Made by a program: the position numbers and the translations under genes. From Dyadobacter sp. CY347 (lineage in GTDB: Bacteria > Bacteroidota > Bacteroidia > Cytophagales > Spirosomataceae): a stretch of 64,000 nucleotides of DNA. Every line of letters begins with the position of its first letter. The stretch's first letter is position 1. This document shows positions 44,678-53,554 of this stretch, one piece after another. The notes under the pieces were generated by a model. The model made no database searches. It saw only the letters and a program-made list of their open reading frames with translations, and was not told the origin of the DNA. Location: NCBI RefSeq assembly GCF_021502655.1, contig NZ_JAKFFT010000009.1, forward strand, positions 1-64,000, in the 5' to 3' direction.

Positions 44678-45413
44678 GGACGGTCACTTAAAATTTTTTG
44701 CTGCTGCCTACGTTCTCTTGACAGTTGCTCCCTGGCAACGGAACGCAGAGTTAAGGTAGCAACAAAGAGAAGTGATAAAAAGTTGGATACTCAGGAAGTG
44801 CGTATTTTTTTTCACATATCGAAAATAGTTTCAGCCAAATCGCAGCTCAGTTACCGGTGAGTATGAGGCTCTTTGGACCGGTCAATAACTGGCGATTATG
44901 TTTTTTTGACAAATTCCTGCAATTTGATTCCAACCATTTTTGAACTTGTAACGTCGTATAAAACAAAGCTTGAAAGGTGGAAAACCATATTTCGACTGCG
45001 AAAATAAAAACAATGGAATCAATGAATGATCTTGGAAAAAACATATCTTGCCTGCATCAAAGTAACCAAAATACGTGTATAGGTACACGAAATGATAATA
45101 ATCACATTAACTCTAAGCATAATGCCGGGAAAAGCTAATTGATTAATTCCTTTTTCCAACAGCAACCGCATTAACTATTCCCTCTTCACCCTTATAAAAT
45201 TCGGAAAAAATAAAACGCAGGATCCGGGTCCTTTAATGACTCTTTGTGTTTGCCAAAAAAGCGGGACGGTTCTCCGCCAGTCAAACAGGTTACTGAAAGC
45301 AAGTTACTGGTTCAATATTTATTAATGAAGTCAGTAAATCTGAAACTAAGGATGATAACTAAACAGACAACTATCGGGTAAACCATATACTCTACACTTA
45401 AATTGTAAGATTG
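44678..45413. other. 736-base non-coding region before the glycan cluster
   Basis: No supported gene is present. The longest frames are a 65-codon minus-strand frame (44847-45044) and a 41-codon plus-strand frame (45013-45138), neither with a plausible composition or promoter. A small hairpin (45074-45079 with 45084-45089) is visible. The length and low GC suggest regulatory DNA or a long leader for the glycosyltransferase genes. Confidence 0.5.
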
Positions 45414-46397
45414 ATGAAAAGCATCTCGGTAGTAATTCCGAATTACAACGGAAAGCATTTATTCGAAAAATATTTCGAGAATAATTACAAGATTCTCAAT
45501 ACGTTAGGCACACAGGTCCAAATCATTATCGTTGACGACGCTTCCAGCGACGACTCGGTGGCATATCTGGAAGAACATTACGGAAATAATGTGACGATCA
45601 TCCGGAAAGAAAAGAACTCAGGTTTTTCCCATACTTGTAACCTTGGGATCCAGAAGGCGACCAATGACCTCATTTTCCTGCTCAATACGGACGTTACGCT
45701 TGAAGAAGGCTATTTTGAAAAGCTTTATAAATACTTCGAACTGGAAGATACTTTCGGTGTGATGGGACGCATTATCGGCATGGAAGACGATAACATCCTC
45801 GATGCTGCGCGTTCGCCAAAGATCCTGGGAAGGAAAATAAAGCCAAGCAATTTCTTCTATCTCAAAGATTCCGACACATTGACGCCTACATTTTACCTCT
45901 CCGGCGCCATTGCCTTAATGGACACCAGAAAGCTGAAAGCGATCAATGGTTTCAATGAAATGTTCAATCCGTATTACGGCGAGGACCAGGAGATGTCGAT
46001 CCGCGCGTGGAGACTGGGTTGGAAATGCTATTACGAGCACAATGCGGTTTGCCGCCACGAAGTCTCCGCCAGCACCAAAGGCCATAAAAATAACTACTCT
46101 GTTAAAAGGATCTATTTCAGGAACCGTTACTACATGCATCACCTGCATTTGCACGGCATCGACCTGAACTTGTACCATATGCAGGTCATTTTAAGCGACG
46201 TGCTCCCCAGCATCATTACACTTCAATTCTATAAGGCCCAGGCCTATCTCGACTTCCTGCGCAACATGAACGAACTTTCTGTGAAGAAAACCGCGTTCAA
46301 AACCCAGATGAAAAATCATAAGTCCAACATCGGCATTAATGACGTCATCGAGAACATTAAAATGATGCTCAAATACAAGCAGGTCGTAAAATTATAG
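45414..46397 (+). CDS. Family 2 glycosyltransferase
   Basis: A 327-residue GT-A fold enzyme from the ATG at 45414. It has VVIPNYNGKHLFEKYF at the start, the DDASSDDS nucleotide region, FLLNTDVTLEEGYF as the DxD-like metal site, and GEDQEMSIRAWRLGW as the acceptor-side motif. This resembles rhamnosyltransferases and chain-extending GT2 enzymes of O-antigen or exopolysaccharide synthesis. No membrane helix is seen. It is the first gene of a plus-strand set with an ABC exporter and two further GT2 genes. Confidence 0.9.
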   Translation: MKSISVVIPNYNGKHLFEKYFENNYKILNTLGTQVQIIIVDDASSDDSVAYLEEHYGNNVTIIRKEKNSGFSHTCNLGIQKATNDLIFLLNTDVTLEEGYFEKLYKYFELEDTFGVMGRIIGMEDDNILDAARSPKILGRKIKPSNFFYLKDSDTLTPTFYLSGAIALMDTRKLKAINGFNEMFNPYYGEDQEMSIRAWRLGWKCYYEHNAVCRHEVSASTKGHKNNYSVKRIYFRNRYYMHHLHLHGIDLNLYHMQVILSDVLPSIITLQFYKAQAYLDFLRNMNELSVKKTAFKTQMKNHKSNIGINDVIENIKMMLKYKQVVKL

Positions 46398-46443
46398 TTA
46401 TTGTCAGCGATTTAAAGCGATATGCATTAATTTGCACCCTCAA

Positions 46444-46465
46444 CCGAAAATTTTAGGATTTTCGG
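46444..46465 (+). terminator. Weak hairpin between glycosyltransferase and ABC gene
   Basis: An 8-base stem (46444-46451 with 46458-46465) followed by a short, interrupted T-rich stretch. It may partly terminate the first gene or sit in the leader of the ABC gene, whose -7-like box TTAATTTG is at 46427-46434. Confidence 0.4.
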
Positions 46466-46509
46466 CTGTTTTACTTTCAGGCGTATACTAAATATGCCAT
46501 TTCCACATA

Positions 46510-48333
46510 ATGAAAACATACTTCCGATTACTATCATTTGCCCAGCCCATTGCCAAATTTGCAGTCCCCTATATCTTTTTCACAGTTCTCGGGGTCATAT
46601 TCAATACGCTTAACCTTGCCCTGCTTGCTCCATTGATGAGCACCCTGTTCAACAATAATAAGGACGGGGCCGAAGTCATTCCTAAACCAGAGGCCTGGGA
46701 TATTACCGGCCTGCTCAACTATTACGCACAACAAGCCAACGACGCTTACGGCCCGCACGGCGCATTGCAGCTGGTTTGCGCGGTGATCGTCACTTCGATT
46801 TTACTCTCTAATATTTTCAAATATTTCTCGCAGCGGGTCATGGAAAATCTCCGGATCCACACGTTGCTTAATCTGCGTAAAACGGTTTTTAACAATGTAA
46901 TGAACCTGCACGCAGGCTATTTCAGCAATCAGCGTAAGGGGGATATTATTTCAAAAATTGCTTCTGATGTACAGGTTGTGCAGTTCTCGGTGACAGGAAC
47001 ATTGCAGGTTGTTTTCAAAGAGCCGCTGCAATTGCTGGCGTACATTTTCATGCTTTTTGCAACTTCCGCCAAGCTTACATTCTTTGCCATTCTCGTTATT
47101 CCGATCTCCGCTTTTATCATTTCAAAAATTGTAAAAAGATTAAAAGAGCAGGCGAAAGAAGCACAGCATTTATTTGGCTTAATGATCAGTTATCTGGACG
47201 AAGCGCTCTCCGGGATCAAGATCATCAAAGCATTTAATGCAACGGAAAGTATCAAGGACAAATTTCACTCAGAAAACATCCGCTATTCGGAATTGGGACG
47301 CAAGATGGCACGCCGCCAGCAGCTGAGCGGACCCGTTTCCGAGTTTCTGGGCGTCACGATGGTGGCGATCATCGTGCTTTACGGTGGTTCGCTTATTCTT
47401 GACAACCAATCGGACCTGAGCGTTTCAAAATTCGTTGCTTATATCGCTTTGTTTTCACAGGTTATGCGTCCCGCCAAAGCCTTAACGGACTCTTTCAGCA
47501 CCATTCACGCGGGTATAGCGGCGGGCGAAAGGGTTTTGGACCTGATTGATGAAAAACCGGAAATCCAGGATGCGCCCGACGCCATTGACCTGAAAGAATT
47601 CAACCATTCACTCACATTACAAAACGTTTCCTTCGCCTATCAGGCCAGGCCGGTCCTCAAATCCATTAACCTGACGATCCCAAAAGGCAAAACCGTTGCG
47701 CTCGTCGGGCCGTCGGGCGGTGGAAAATCTACGCTCATGGACTTGCTCCCGCGCTTTATCGATGCGCAGGAAGGCAGTGTTACCATTGACGACTGGAATG
47801 TGAAGCAAGTAAAAATGGAATCATTATGGGCTTTGTTCGGGGTAGTTAACCAGGAATCGATGCTTTTTAATGATACGATCTATAACAACATTGCATTCGG
47901 TAACCCCAATGCTACGCCTGAAAAAGTACAAGCCGCAGCAAAAGTGGCCAATGCCCACGACTTCATTATGGAAACCGAGGATGGCTATGAAAGCAACATC
48001 GGAGACCGCGGAATGAAATTGTCGGGTGGACAAAAACAGCGTATATGCATTGCCAGGGCCGTTTTGAAAAACCCGCCGATCATGCTGCTGGACGAAGCGA
48101 CTTCTGCATTGGATACTGAATCAGAAAAACTGGTGCAGGAAGCACTGAATAACCTGATGCAAAACCGGACTTCGCTGGTGATCGCGCACAGGCTGAGCAC
48201 CATTCAGAAAGCGGATTCGATCGTGGTTTTAGAGGATGGTCAGATTGTAGAGCAAGGCAATCATTCGGAACTCATCGCACGCGACGGGTTGTACAAGCGA
48301 CTGATTGACATGCAGCAATTCAGCGATATTTGA
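46510..48333 (+). CDS. MsbA-like ABC exporter (membrane and ATPase in one chain)
   Basis: A 607-residue half-transporter with six membrane segments (about 15-325) and an ATPase domain (about 370-605). Walker A is GPSGGGKST (400-408), the signature is LSGGQKQR (near 504), Walker B is IMLLDEATSALD, and the switch histidine is in IAHRLST. It works as a homodimer to flip lipid-linked substrates, either lipid A/core or a polysaccharide precursor, given the glycosyltransferase neighbours. Its stop overlaps the next start (TGATG), so the next gene is translationally coupled. Confidence 0.95.
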   Translation: MKTYFRLLSFAQPIAKFAVPYIFFTVLGVIFNTLNLALLAPLMSTLFNNNKDGAEVIPKPEAWDITGLLNYYAQQANDAYGPHGALQLVCAVIVTSILLSNIFKYFSQRVMENLRIHTLLNLRKTVFNNVMNLHAGYFSNQRKGDIISKIASDVQVVQFSVTGTLQVVFKEPLQLLAYIFMLFATSAKLTFFAILVIPISAFIISKIVKRLKEQAKEAQHLFGLMISYLDEALSGIKIIKAFNATESIKDKFHSENIRYSELGRKMARRQQLSGPVSEFLGVTMVAIIVLYGGSLILDNQSDLSVSKFVAYIALFSQVMRPAKALTDSFSTIHAGIAAGERVLDLIDEKPEIQDAPDAIDLKEFNHSLTLQNVSFAYQARPVLKSINLTIPKGKTVALVGPSGGGKSTLMDLLPRFIDAQEGSVTIDDWNVKQVKMESLWALFGVVNQESMLFNDTIYNNIAFGNPNATPEKVQAAAKVANAHDFIMETEDGYESNIGDRGMKLSGGQKQRICIARAVLKNPPIMLLDEATSALDTESEKLVQEALNNLMQNRTSLVIAHRLSTIQKADSIVVLEDGQIVEQGNHSELIARDGLYKRLIDMQQFSDI

Positions 48334-49265
48334 TGGAAAATAAGCCGCTCATTTCGATAGCATTGTGCACCTACAATGGCAGTGATTTTCTGGCAGAACA
48401 GTTGGATTCCATTCTCTCCCAAAGCATTCAAGACTGGGAACTGGTGATCGTCGACGATTTTTCGCAGGACGAAACGCTCCGTATACTAAACAGCTATTCC
48501 GAGCGGGATAAACGCATCAAAATACATCGCAACCACCAGAACCTGGGATACAATAAGAATTTCGAGAAAGCGCTTAAACTTTGTGAAGGCGAGTTCATCG
48601 CCATTTGCGATCAGGACGATATCTGGCACGAGGATAAGCTCAAATTACAACTGGACGCGATCAGGAACCATTTGCTGGTTTACCACGATTCTGAATTTAT
48701 GGATGAATCGGGCAACTCAATGGGCGCTAAAATCTCCGATAAGTTTGCTTTTTACAGCGGCGACAAGCCTGAGGTTTTTTTGTATTTCAATTGCGTTTCG
48801 GGACACAGCATTTTCATGAAAAGAACATTGCTCGCCCATGCGCTTCCATTTCCCGAGCGCTTCCATTATGACCAATGGCTTGCTTACATTGCCACCAGCC
48901 ACGGATCCATTGATTTTGTAGATAAATGTCTGGTCCGTTACCGGCAGCATAAGAAAAATAACACTGATATGCTGGCATTGCGAACCTCTGCCAGGTCAAC
49001 CAAACAAAAAATCACTGAACTCGAACGAGAAAGTGAGTGGCTTAAAATTTGTGCAGAAAAAGCCTCAGAAAAATCTGCTGAACTGATTAACAAGTTGTAC
49101 AAGCTCAGCCTTCACCGAAATGCCTCTTTTATGAGCATTGCTTACGGCCAGGCGATATGGAAAGACAGGAAATATTTGCTGAGACTGCTGAAAAAATCGG
49201 GTTCCAGTAAATTTTTCTTCACCCTCAGAAAAATTTGGGGGCCATTGGCAAAAACGTTCCTTTAA
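48333..49265 (+). CDS. Family 2 glycosyltransferase (tandem copy 1)
   Basis: A 310-residue GT-A enzyme from the ATG at 48333, overlapping the ABC gene stop by one base. It has ISIALCTYNGSDFLAEQLDS, VDDFSQDETL, the metal motif CDQDDIWHEDKL and a late RYRQHKKN. It is clearly paralogous to the next gene (shared NLGYxKNFEKA, LVYHDS, NCVSGHS and YRQH segments). It probably adds one sugar to a lipid-linked surface glycan. Confidence 0.92.
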   Translation: MENKPLISIALCTYNGSDFLAEQLDSILSQSIQDWELVIVDDFSQDETLRILNSYSERDKRIKIHRNHQNLGYNKNFEKALKLCEGEFIAICDQDDIWHEDKLKLQLDAIRNHLLVYHDSEFMDESGNSMGAKISDKFAFYSGDKPEVFLYFNCVSGHSIFMKRTLLAHALPFPERFHYDQWLAYIATSHGSIDFVDKCLVRYRQHKKNNTDMLALRTSARSTKQKITELERESEWLKICAEKASEKSAELINKLYKLSLHRNASFMSIAYGQAIWKDRKYLLRLLKKSGSSKFFFTLRKIWGPLAKTFL

Positions 49266-49272
49266 CGCATAT

Positions 49273-50292
49273 ATGATACTCAATCAATCTCCTTATCAAC
49301 CCGGTACATTTCCACTCGTATCCATCGCACTTTGCGTTTATAATGGGGAAAAGTTTTTAAAGGAACAGCTCGATACCCTCGTTAATCAGCGATACCCGAA
49401 CCTCGAAATCATTGCGGTGGACGATTGCAGCAGTGATGCTTCCAGGGCTATCTTAAAGGATTATCACCAGCAATATCCGTTTTTGAAGGTTTACGAGAAT
49501 GAGGTAAATCTTGGATATGTAAAGAATTTCGAAAAAGCCATAACACTTTGCAGCGGCGAGTATATCGCATTATCCGATCAGGACGACACCTGGGATCTTG
49601 ATAAGATACAGATCATGCTGGAAAATATCGGAACGCACAAGCTGGTTTACCATGATTCCAGATTCATGGAGGATGGCGGAAAACTGCTGGACCTGAAAAT
49701 GTCGAACATTATTAATCTATATAGCGGCAACGAACCCGAAGTTTTCTATTTTTTCAACTGCGTTTCCGGTCACAGCTTATTCTTTCAACGCGACCTCATC
49801 GCAGATATTCTTCCCTTCGACCCAGAGCATTTTCATGATCATTGGATCGCTTATGTTGCTGTTAATCTTGGGACAATCCAGTATGTCGACATTCCGCTGG
49901 TGAATTACCGGCAGCACCCGAAGACCTCAACCGATATCCTGAACAAGAGAAAGAAGATCAGAAAAAAATATCACGAGAACCGGGACATTAAGAAACTCCG
50001 GAAAGATCTAAAATGGATCAAATACTGTGCAACATTCAAAAAGAACCGAAATCCTGAATTTCTGAACCGGTTGCTCGAACTGTTTGAAAGGCGGCTGGAT
50101 ACCTGGGTTTCTATGGGTTATGCGCGACTTATCGGCAGGCATTTTGACATTTTATATTATATCCAGAAATATCGCAAATCAAGCAAAAGGGCATTCATTT
50201 ACCGCCAGATCTGGGGATTAAAGGCTAAATTATTTTGGGCCAAATATTTCAGCTTTTTTGGGAAAGAGGATGAAGACCCAGTTTCAGTTTGA
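49273..50292 (+). CDS. Family 2 glycosyltransferase (tandem copy 2)
   Basis: A 339-residue paralogue of the preceding gene, 7 bases downstream. It has VSIALCVYNGEKFLKEQLDT, VDDCSSDASR, LSDQDDTWDLDKI and VNYRQHPKTS. It has a longer, Lys/Arg-rich C-terminal tail that may touch membrane lipids. The two copies probably arose by tandem duplication and then gained different sugar or acceptor specificity. Its 3' end overlaps the convergent minus-strand gene by 44 bases. Confidence 0.92.
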   Translation: MILNQSPYQPGTFPLVSIALCVYNGEKFLKEQLDTLVNQRYPNLEIIAVDDCSSDASRAILKDYHQQYPFLKVYENEVNLGYVKNFEKAITLCSGEYIALSDQDDTWDLDKIQIMLENIGTHKLVYHDSRFMEDGGKLLDLKMSNIINLYSGNEPEVFYFFNCVSGHSLFFQRDLIADILPFDPEHFHDHWIAYVAVNLGTIQYVDIPLVNYRQHPKTSTDILNKRKKIRKKYHENRDIKKLRKDLKWIKYCATFKKNRNPEFLNRLLELFERRLDTWVSMGYARLIGRHFDILYYIQKYRKSSKRAFIYRQIWGLKAKLFWAKYFSFFGKEDEDPVSV

Positions 50293-51154
50293 CCAAATGC
50301 AGGTAAGCTTTGAAAAAAAGCTTCTTCCGCACTCGCGATCGCCTCGTGCTCACGAGCATTTTGTGGATCTGGAAAAAGGAATAATCCCAGTCGATCATTT
50401 CCTCGATCGCCTTTTTCAGGCATCTTTTTTCGGTATGATAAAATTCCCGCATGGAAACGTCCGACGTCGTGAGCGGAAGTGCCCAGTTCCATTTCCGGTG
50501 TAATTTGAGGATTTCGTCAAACCAGGCTTTGTTAAAATTCCCCTCAGACGCATGTTTCATCAGGATATCAAACGTCACCAGGATTTTATGCTCGGGAAAA
50601 ACGCTCAGGCAGAAATCCAGATCATAACCGTGAAAACCGGTCAGTGTTTTTGAATCAAAAGGATGAGCAACCGCAATGCTTTTACGCGTGCATAACCAGA
50701 GCCCGTCCACACAAACTACACGGCTTAACTTCTCATTTTTAGGATTGTGATATGCATGGATCTCATCTTTGCTATCGAGCTTAAAGCCTTGTAAAAGATT
50801 CTGATAAGACCGCTCCTCGGAGTGAAATTCAAACTGGTACCAGCCCGACGGAGCCAGCGATTTGTAACCGCCACCGGCCACACCCAGGACACCAGCTTCG
50901 GGATCGTTCGAAAAAATATCCATAACCGTTCGCCCCCAGCCTGCTGTCCTGATCTGCACATCTTCGTGCATGTAACAAATGATATCGTATTGCGCCAGTT
51001 GCGTTCCCTGATTATAAACCTCACAAATTCCTTTCTTCTGAAAACGGTTATCCATCCCGATCACTTCATGCGGTATGCCTATGGTTTGACGAATATTTTC
51101 AGTGACGATGGCCAGATCGATGGGGTTAACAGAGCAGATAACAATTGAAATCAT
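50249..51154 (-). CDS. GT2-like glycosyltransferase
   Basis: A 301-residue protein of the atypical GT-A group (Glyco_tranf_2_5-like). Its start MISIVICSVNPIDLAIVTENI, the metal motif CYMHEDVQI, VVCVDGLWLCTRKSIA and FHGYDLDFCLSVF are typical. It probably works in the same surface-glycan pathway as its neighbours although it is on the opposite strand. A -7 box lies 50 bases upstream. The last 44 bases are shared antisense with the neighbouring glycosyltransferase, so the two transcripts could interfere. Confidence 0.85.
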   Translation of the reverse strand: MISIVICSVNPIDLAIVTENIRQTIGIPHEVIGMDNRFQKKGICEVYNQGTQLAQYDIICYMHEDVQIRTAGWGRTVMDIFSNDPEAGVLGVAGGGYKSLAPSGWYQFEFHSEERSYQNLLQGFKLDSKDEIHAYHNPKNEKLSRVVCVDGLWLCTRKSIAVAHPFDSKTLTGFHGYDLDFCLSVFPEHKILVTFDILMKHASEGNFNKAWFDEILKLHRKWNWALPLTTSDVSMREFYHTEKRCLKKAIEEMIDWDYSFFQIHKMLVSTRRSRVRKKLFFKAYLHLVKLKLGLHPLSQKS

Positions 51155-51204
51155 TGCAAAAATTTAAACAGTTTTGTCGCACATTCAAGCGGTTGAGCAG
51201 CTCG

Positions 51205-51212
51205 CAAAGTTA
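51205..51212 (-). promoter_or_regulatory. -7 box of the minus-strand glycosyltransferase
   Basis: On the minus strand TAACTTTG is an exact TAnnTTTG box about 50 bases before the ATG at 51154. No exact TTG at -33; a TTTTC run is near that position. Confidence 0.45.
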
Positions 51213-51286
51213 CGGCTTTAAGTAGAAAATACACCCGGACAGCATTTTATAGGGGTTACAAAAATGTACCGGAAGAAATCCCTCAT

Positions 51287-53425
51287 ATGTTAAAACCCCT
51301 TTCAATTTGCATTGCTGCGTCAGCACTATTCCTGGTGGCCACGCAAAAGCAAGATTTTGAAATAAAACCTGCCCAAAGCACCGAATGGCCGGAATATCTG
51401 GGCGGACCAGACCGCAACCATTATTCTGCGCTCACACAAATCAATCGCCAGAATGTTTCAAAACTGAAAGTGGCCTGGACTTACTCCATGCCAGACTCCG
51501 GGCAAACGCAGGTAAATCCGATCGTTGTTGATGGCGTTTTGTATGGGGTTACCAACATGGTCCAGGCATTTGCACTGGATGCTGCAACGGGCAGGCAGAT
51601 CTGGATTTTTGGGGATAAATCAAATAACGGTTCCAACACGAGCCGTGGCCTCACGTATTGGAGCGATGGCGAAGACAAGCGCATTATGCACGCCATGGGA
51701 TCATTCCTGTACGCGCTGGATGCGAAGACAGGAAAGCCGATTGAAACATTTGGAGACAAAGGAAAAATAGACTTGCGCGTGGGCTTACCCGATGCTGCAA
51801 AAGACAAATACATGGTTTCAAACACCCCCGGGACCATATTCGAAGATCTGATCGTGATGCCTATCCGCCTCTCAGAAGATTCGGACGCTGCACCGGGCGA
51901 TTTGCGCGCCTTTAATGTGCGGACCGGAAAACTGGCCTGGACATTTCACACGATCCCCTATCCGGGAGAATTTGGCTACGAAACATTCCCGCCGGATGCT
52001 TACAAAAATACATTCACTGGAGCCGCCAACAACTGGGCCGGAACGGCCATCGACCGCGAACGCGGGATCCTGTATGTGCCCACGGGCTCGGCCGGATATG
52101 ATTTTTATGGCGGGAAAAGAAAAGGCGCAAACCTGTTTGCAAACTGCCTCCTCGCACTCGACGCAAGAACCGGCAAGCGCTTATGGCATTACCAAACCAT
52201 GCACCACGATATGTGGGACCGCGACCTGCCCGCGCCTCCGAACCTCATCACCGTAACCCAGAAAGGCCCCGACGGCCAGCCCATAAAAATTGATGCCGTA
52301 GCACAAGTCAGTAAGCAGGGTTATGTGTTTATTTTCGACCGTGTTACAGGGAAACCATTGTTTCCGATCCGGGAAGTTACGGCGCCCAAAGAGGCATTAC
52401 CAGGCGAATTCCCGTGGCCAACACAGCCTGTTCCTACCAAACCAGCTTCCTACGCCAGGCAAGCTTATACATTGACAGAGAAAGACATTAGCCCTTATGC
52501 ACCCGACCGAGATTCGCTGATCATCAAATTCAAGCGTTACAAAAAAGCATTGTTCGCAGCACCCAGCAAAGAAGGAACGATCATCTTGCCCGGCTTTGAC
52601 GGCGGCGCGGAATGGGGCGGCGCGGCGGCTGATCCCAAGGACGGCATCATGTATGTCAACAGCAACGAGATGGCCTGGATCCTCACCATGAAAGACACGC
52701 CGAAAGCCAGCGACATATCCAACCTTAGTCCGGGAGAGCAAGTGTACACCACCAATTGCGTCACCTGCCACGGGCCGCAGCGCAAAGGCAATGCCAAAAG
52801 CGGCTATCCCTCGCTGGTGAACATTGGTGCCCGCCGCGACCGCGCATTTGTAAGCCAGATCATCACTTCCGGAAAAGGAATGATGCCGGGCTTCACCATG
52901 CTTTCGGTCGACGAAAAGCAGGCGCTGGTTGCATTTTTATTCGGGGATGAGAAAGTGGAAGCCGCCTCCGTTGCTACTGCTTCTAAAAAGGTTTATTTAC
53001 CTTACCAAAGCACGGGTTACAACAAATTTCTCGACGCCAATGGCCTTCCCGCCATTTCACCGCCGTGGGGAACATTGAATGCCATTAACCTCAACACCGG
53101 GGAATTCCTTTGGCGCATTCCTTTCGGCGAAGTGGAATCGCTGAAAAAACAGGGTTATCCTACCACGGGCACAGAAAACTACGGCGGACCGGTGGTCACA
53201 GCGAGTGGGCTGCTTTTCATCGCCGCAACCAAAGACGGGAAATTCAGGGTGTTTGATAAGAAAAATGGAAAGCTGCTTTGGGAAACCATGCTGCCGGCCG
53301 CGGGCTTTGCCACACCTTCCACTTACGCCGTTAACGGTAAACAGTTTGTGGTGATAGCGTGCGGCGGCACTAAGCTCGGGACGAAGAAGGGCAACCAGTT
53401 TGTTGCTTTCGCATTGGAGCAGTAA
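51287..53425 (+). CDS. PQQ-dependent dehydrogenase with inserted cytochrome c domain
   Basis: A 712-residue exported protein (N-terminal signal to about residue 18). Residues about 25-480 are PQQ-type beta-propeller blades, for example WPEYLGGPDRNHYSAL and NNWAGTAIDRERGILYVPTGSAG. A class I cytochrome c lies at about 480-560, with heme motif CVTCH (Cys491, Cys494, His495) and a Met ligand candidate in GKGMMPGFTML. The final propeller part (NGEFLWRIPFGE-type blade) follows to the end. It probably oxidises a sugar or alcohol in the periplasm, passing electrons PQQ to heme to the respiratory chain. Substrate unknown. Confidence 0.92.
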   Translation: MLKPLSICIAASALFLVATQKQDFEIKPAQSTEWPEYLGGPDRNHYSALTQINRQNVSKLKVAWTYSMPDSGQTQVNPIVVDGVLYGVTNMVQAFALDAATGRQIWIFGDKSNNGSNTSRGLTYWSDGEDKRIMHAMGSFLYALDAKTGKPIETFGDKGKIDLRVGLPDAAKDKYMVSNTPGTIFEDLIVMPIRLSEDSDAAPGDLRAFNVRTGKLAWTFHTIPYPGEFGYETFPPDAYKNTFTGAANNWAGTAIDRERGILYVPTGSAGYDFYGGKRKGANLFANCLLALDARTGKRLWHYQTMHHDMWDRDLPAPPNLITVTQKGPDGQPIKIDAVAQVSKQGYVFIFDRVTGKPLFPIREVTAPKEALPGEFPWPTQPVPTKPASYARQAYTLTEKDISPYAPDRDSLIIKFKRYKKALFAAPSKEGTIILPGFDGGAEWGGAAADPKDGIMYVNSNEMAWILTMKDTPKASDISNLSPGEQVYTTNCVTCHGPQRKGNAKSGYPSLVNIGARRDRAFVSQIITSGKGMMPGFTMLSVDEKQALVAFLFGDEKVEAASVATASKKVYLPYQSTGYNKFLDANGLPAISPPWGTLNAINLNTGEFLWRIPFGEVESLKKQGYPTTGTENYGGPVVTASGLLFIAATKDGKFRVFDKKNGKLLWETMLPAAGFATPSTYAVNGKQFVVIACGGTKLGTKKGNQFVAFALEQ

Positions 53426-53434
53426 ATTTTTCCA

Positions 53435-53450
53435 CTTCCGGTTTCGGAAG
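53435..53450 (+). terminator. Small hairpin after the dehydrogenase gene
   Basis: A 6-base GC-rich stem (53435-53440 with 53445-53450) with a GTTT loop lies 9 bases after the stop. The T-run is weak, so it is only a possible terminator. Confidence 0.35.
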
Positions 53451-53554
53451 CTTAATGTTTAAAATTATCCGTTTCACAGATTTGAATCCCCAGGTTTTGA
53501 TTCTAAATCGAAATCTTGTTGCTTGTTAACTACACCTTTTTCTATTAAAACTGA

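Noticed and set aside
44847-45044. 65-codon minus-strand frame with hydrophobic start
   Set aside because: The hydrophobic part is not a good signal peptide, the product has no pattern, and no promoter is near.
45013-45138. 41-codon frame in the gap before the glycan cluster
   Set aside because: Asn/Ser-rich product without any structural pattern, no promoter box or terminator.
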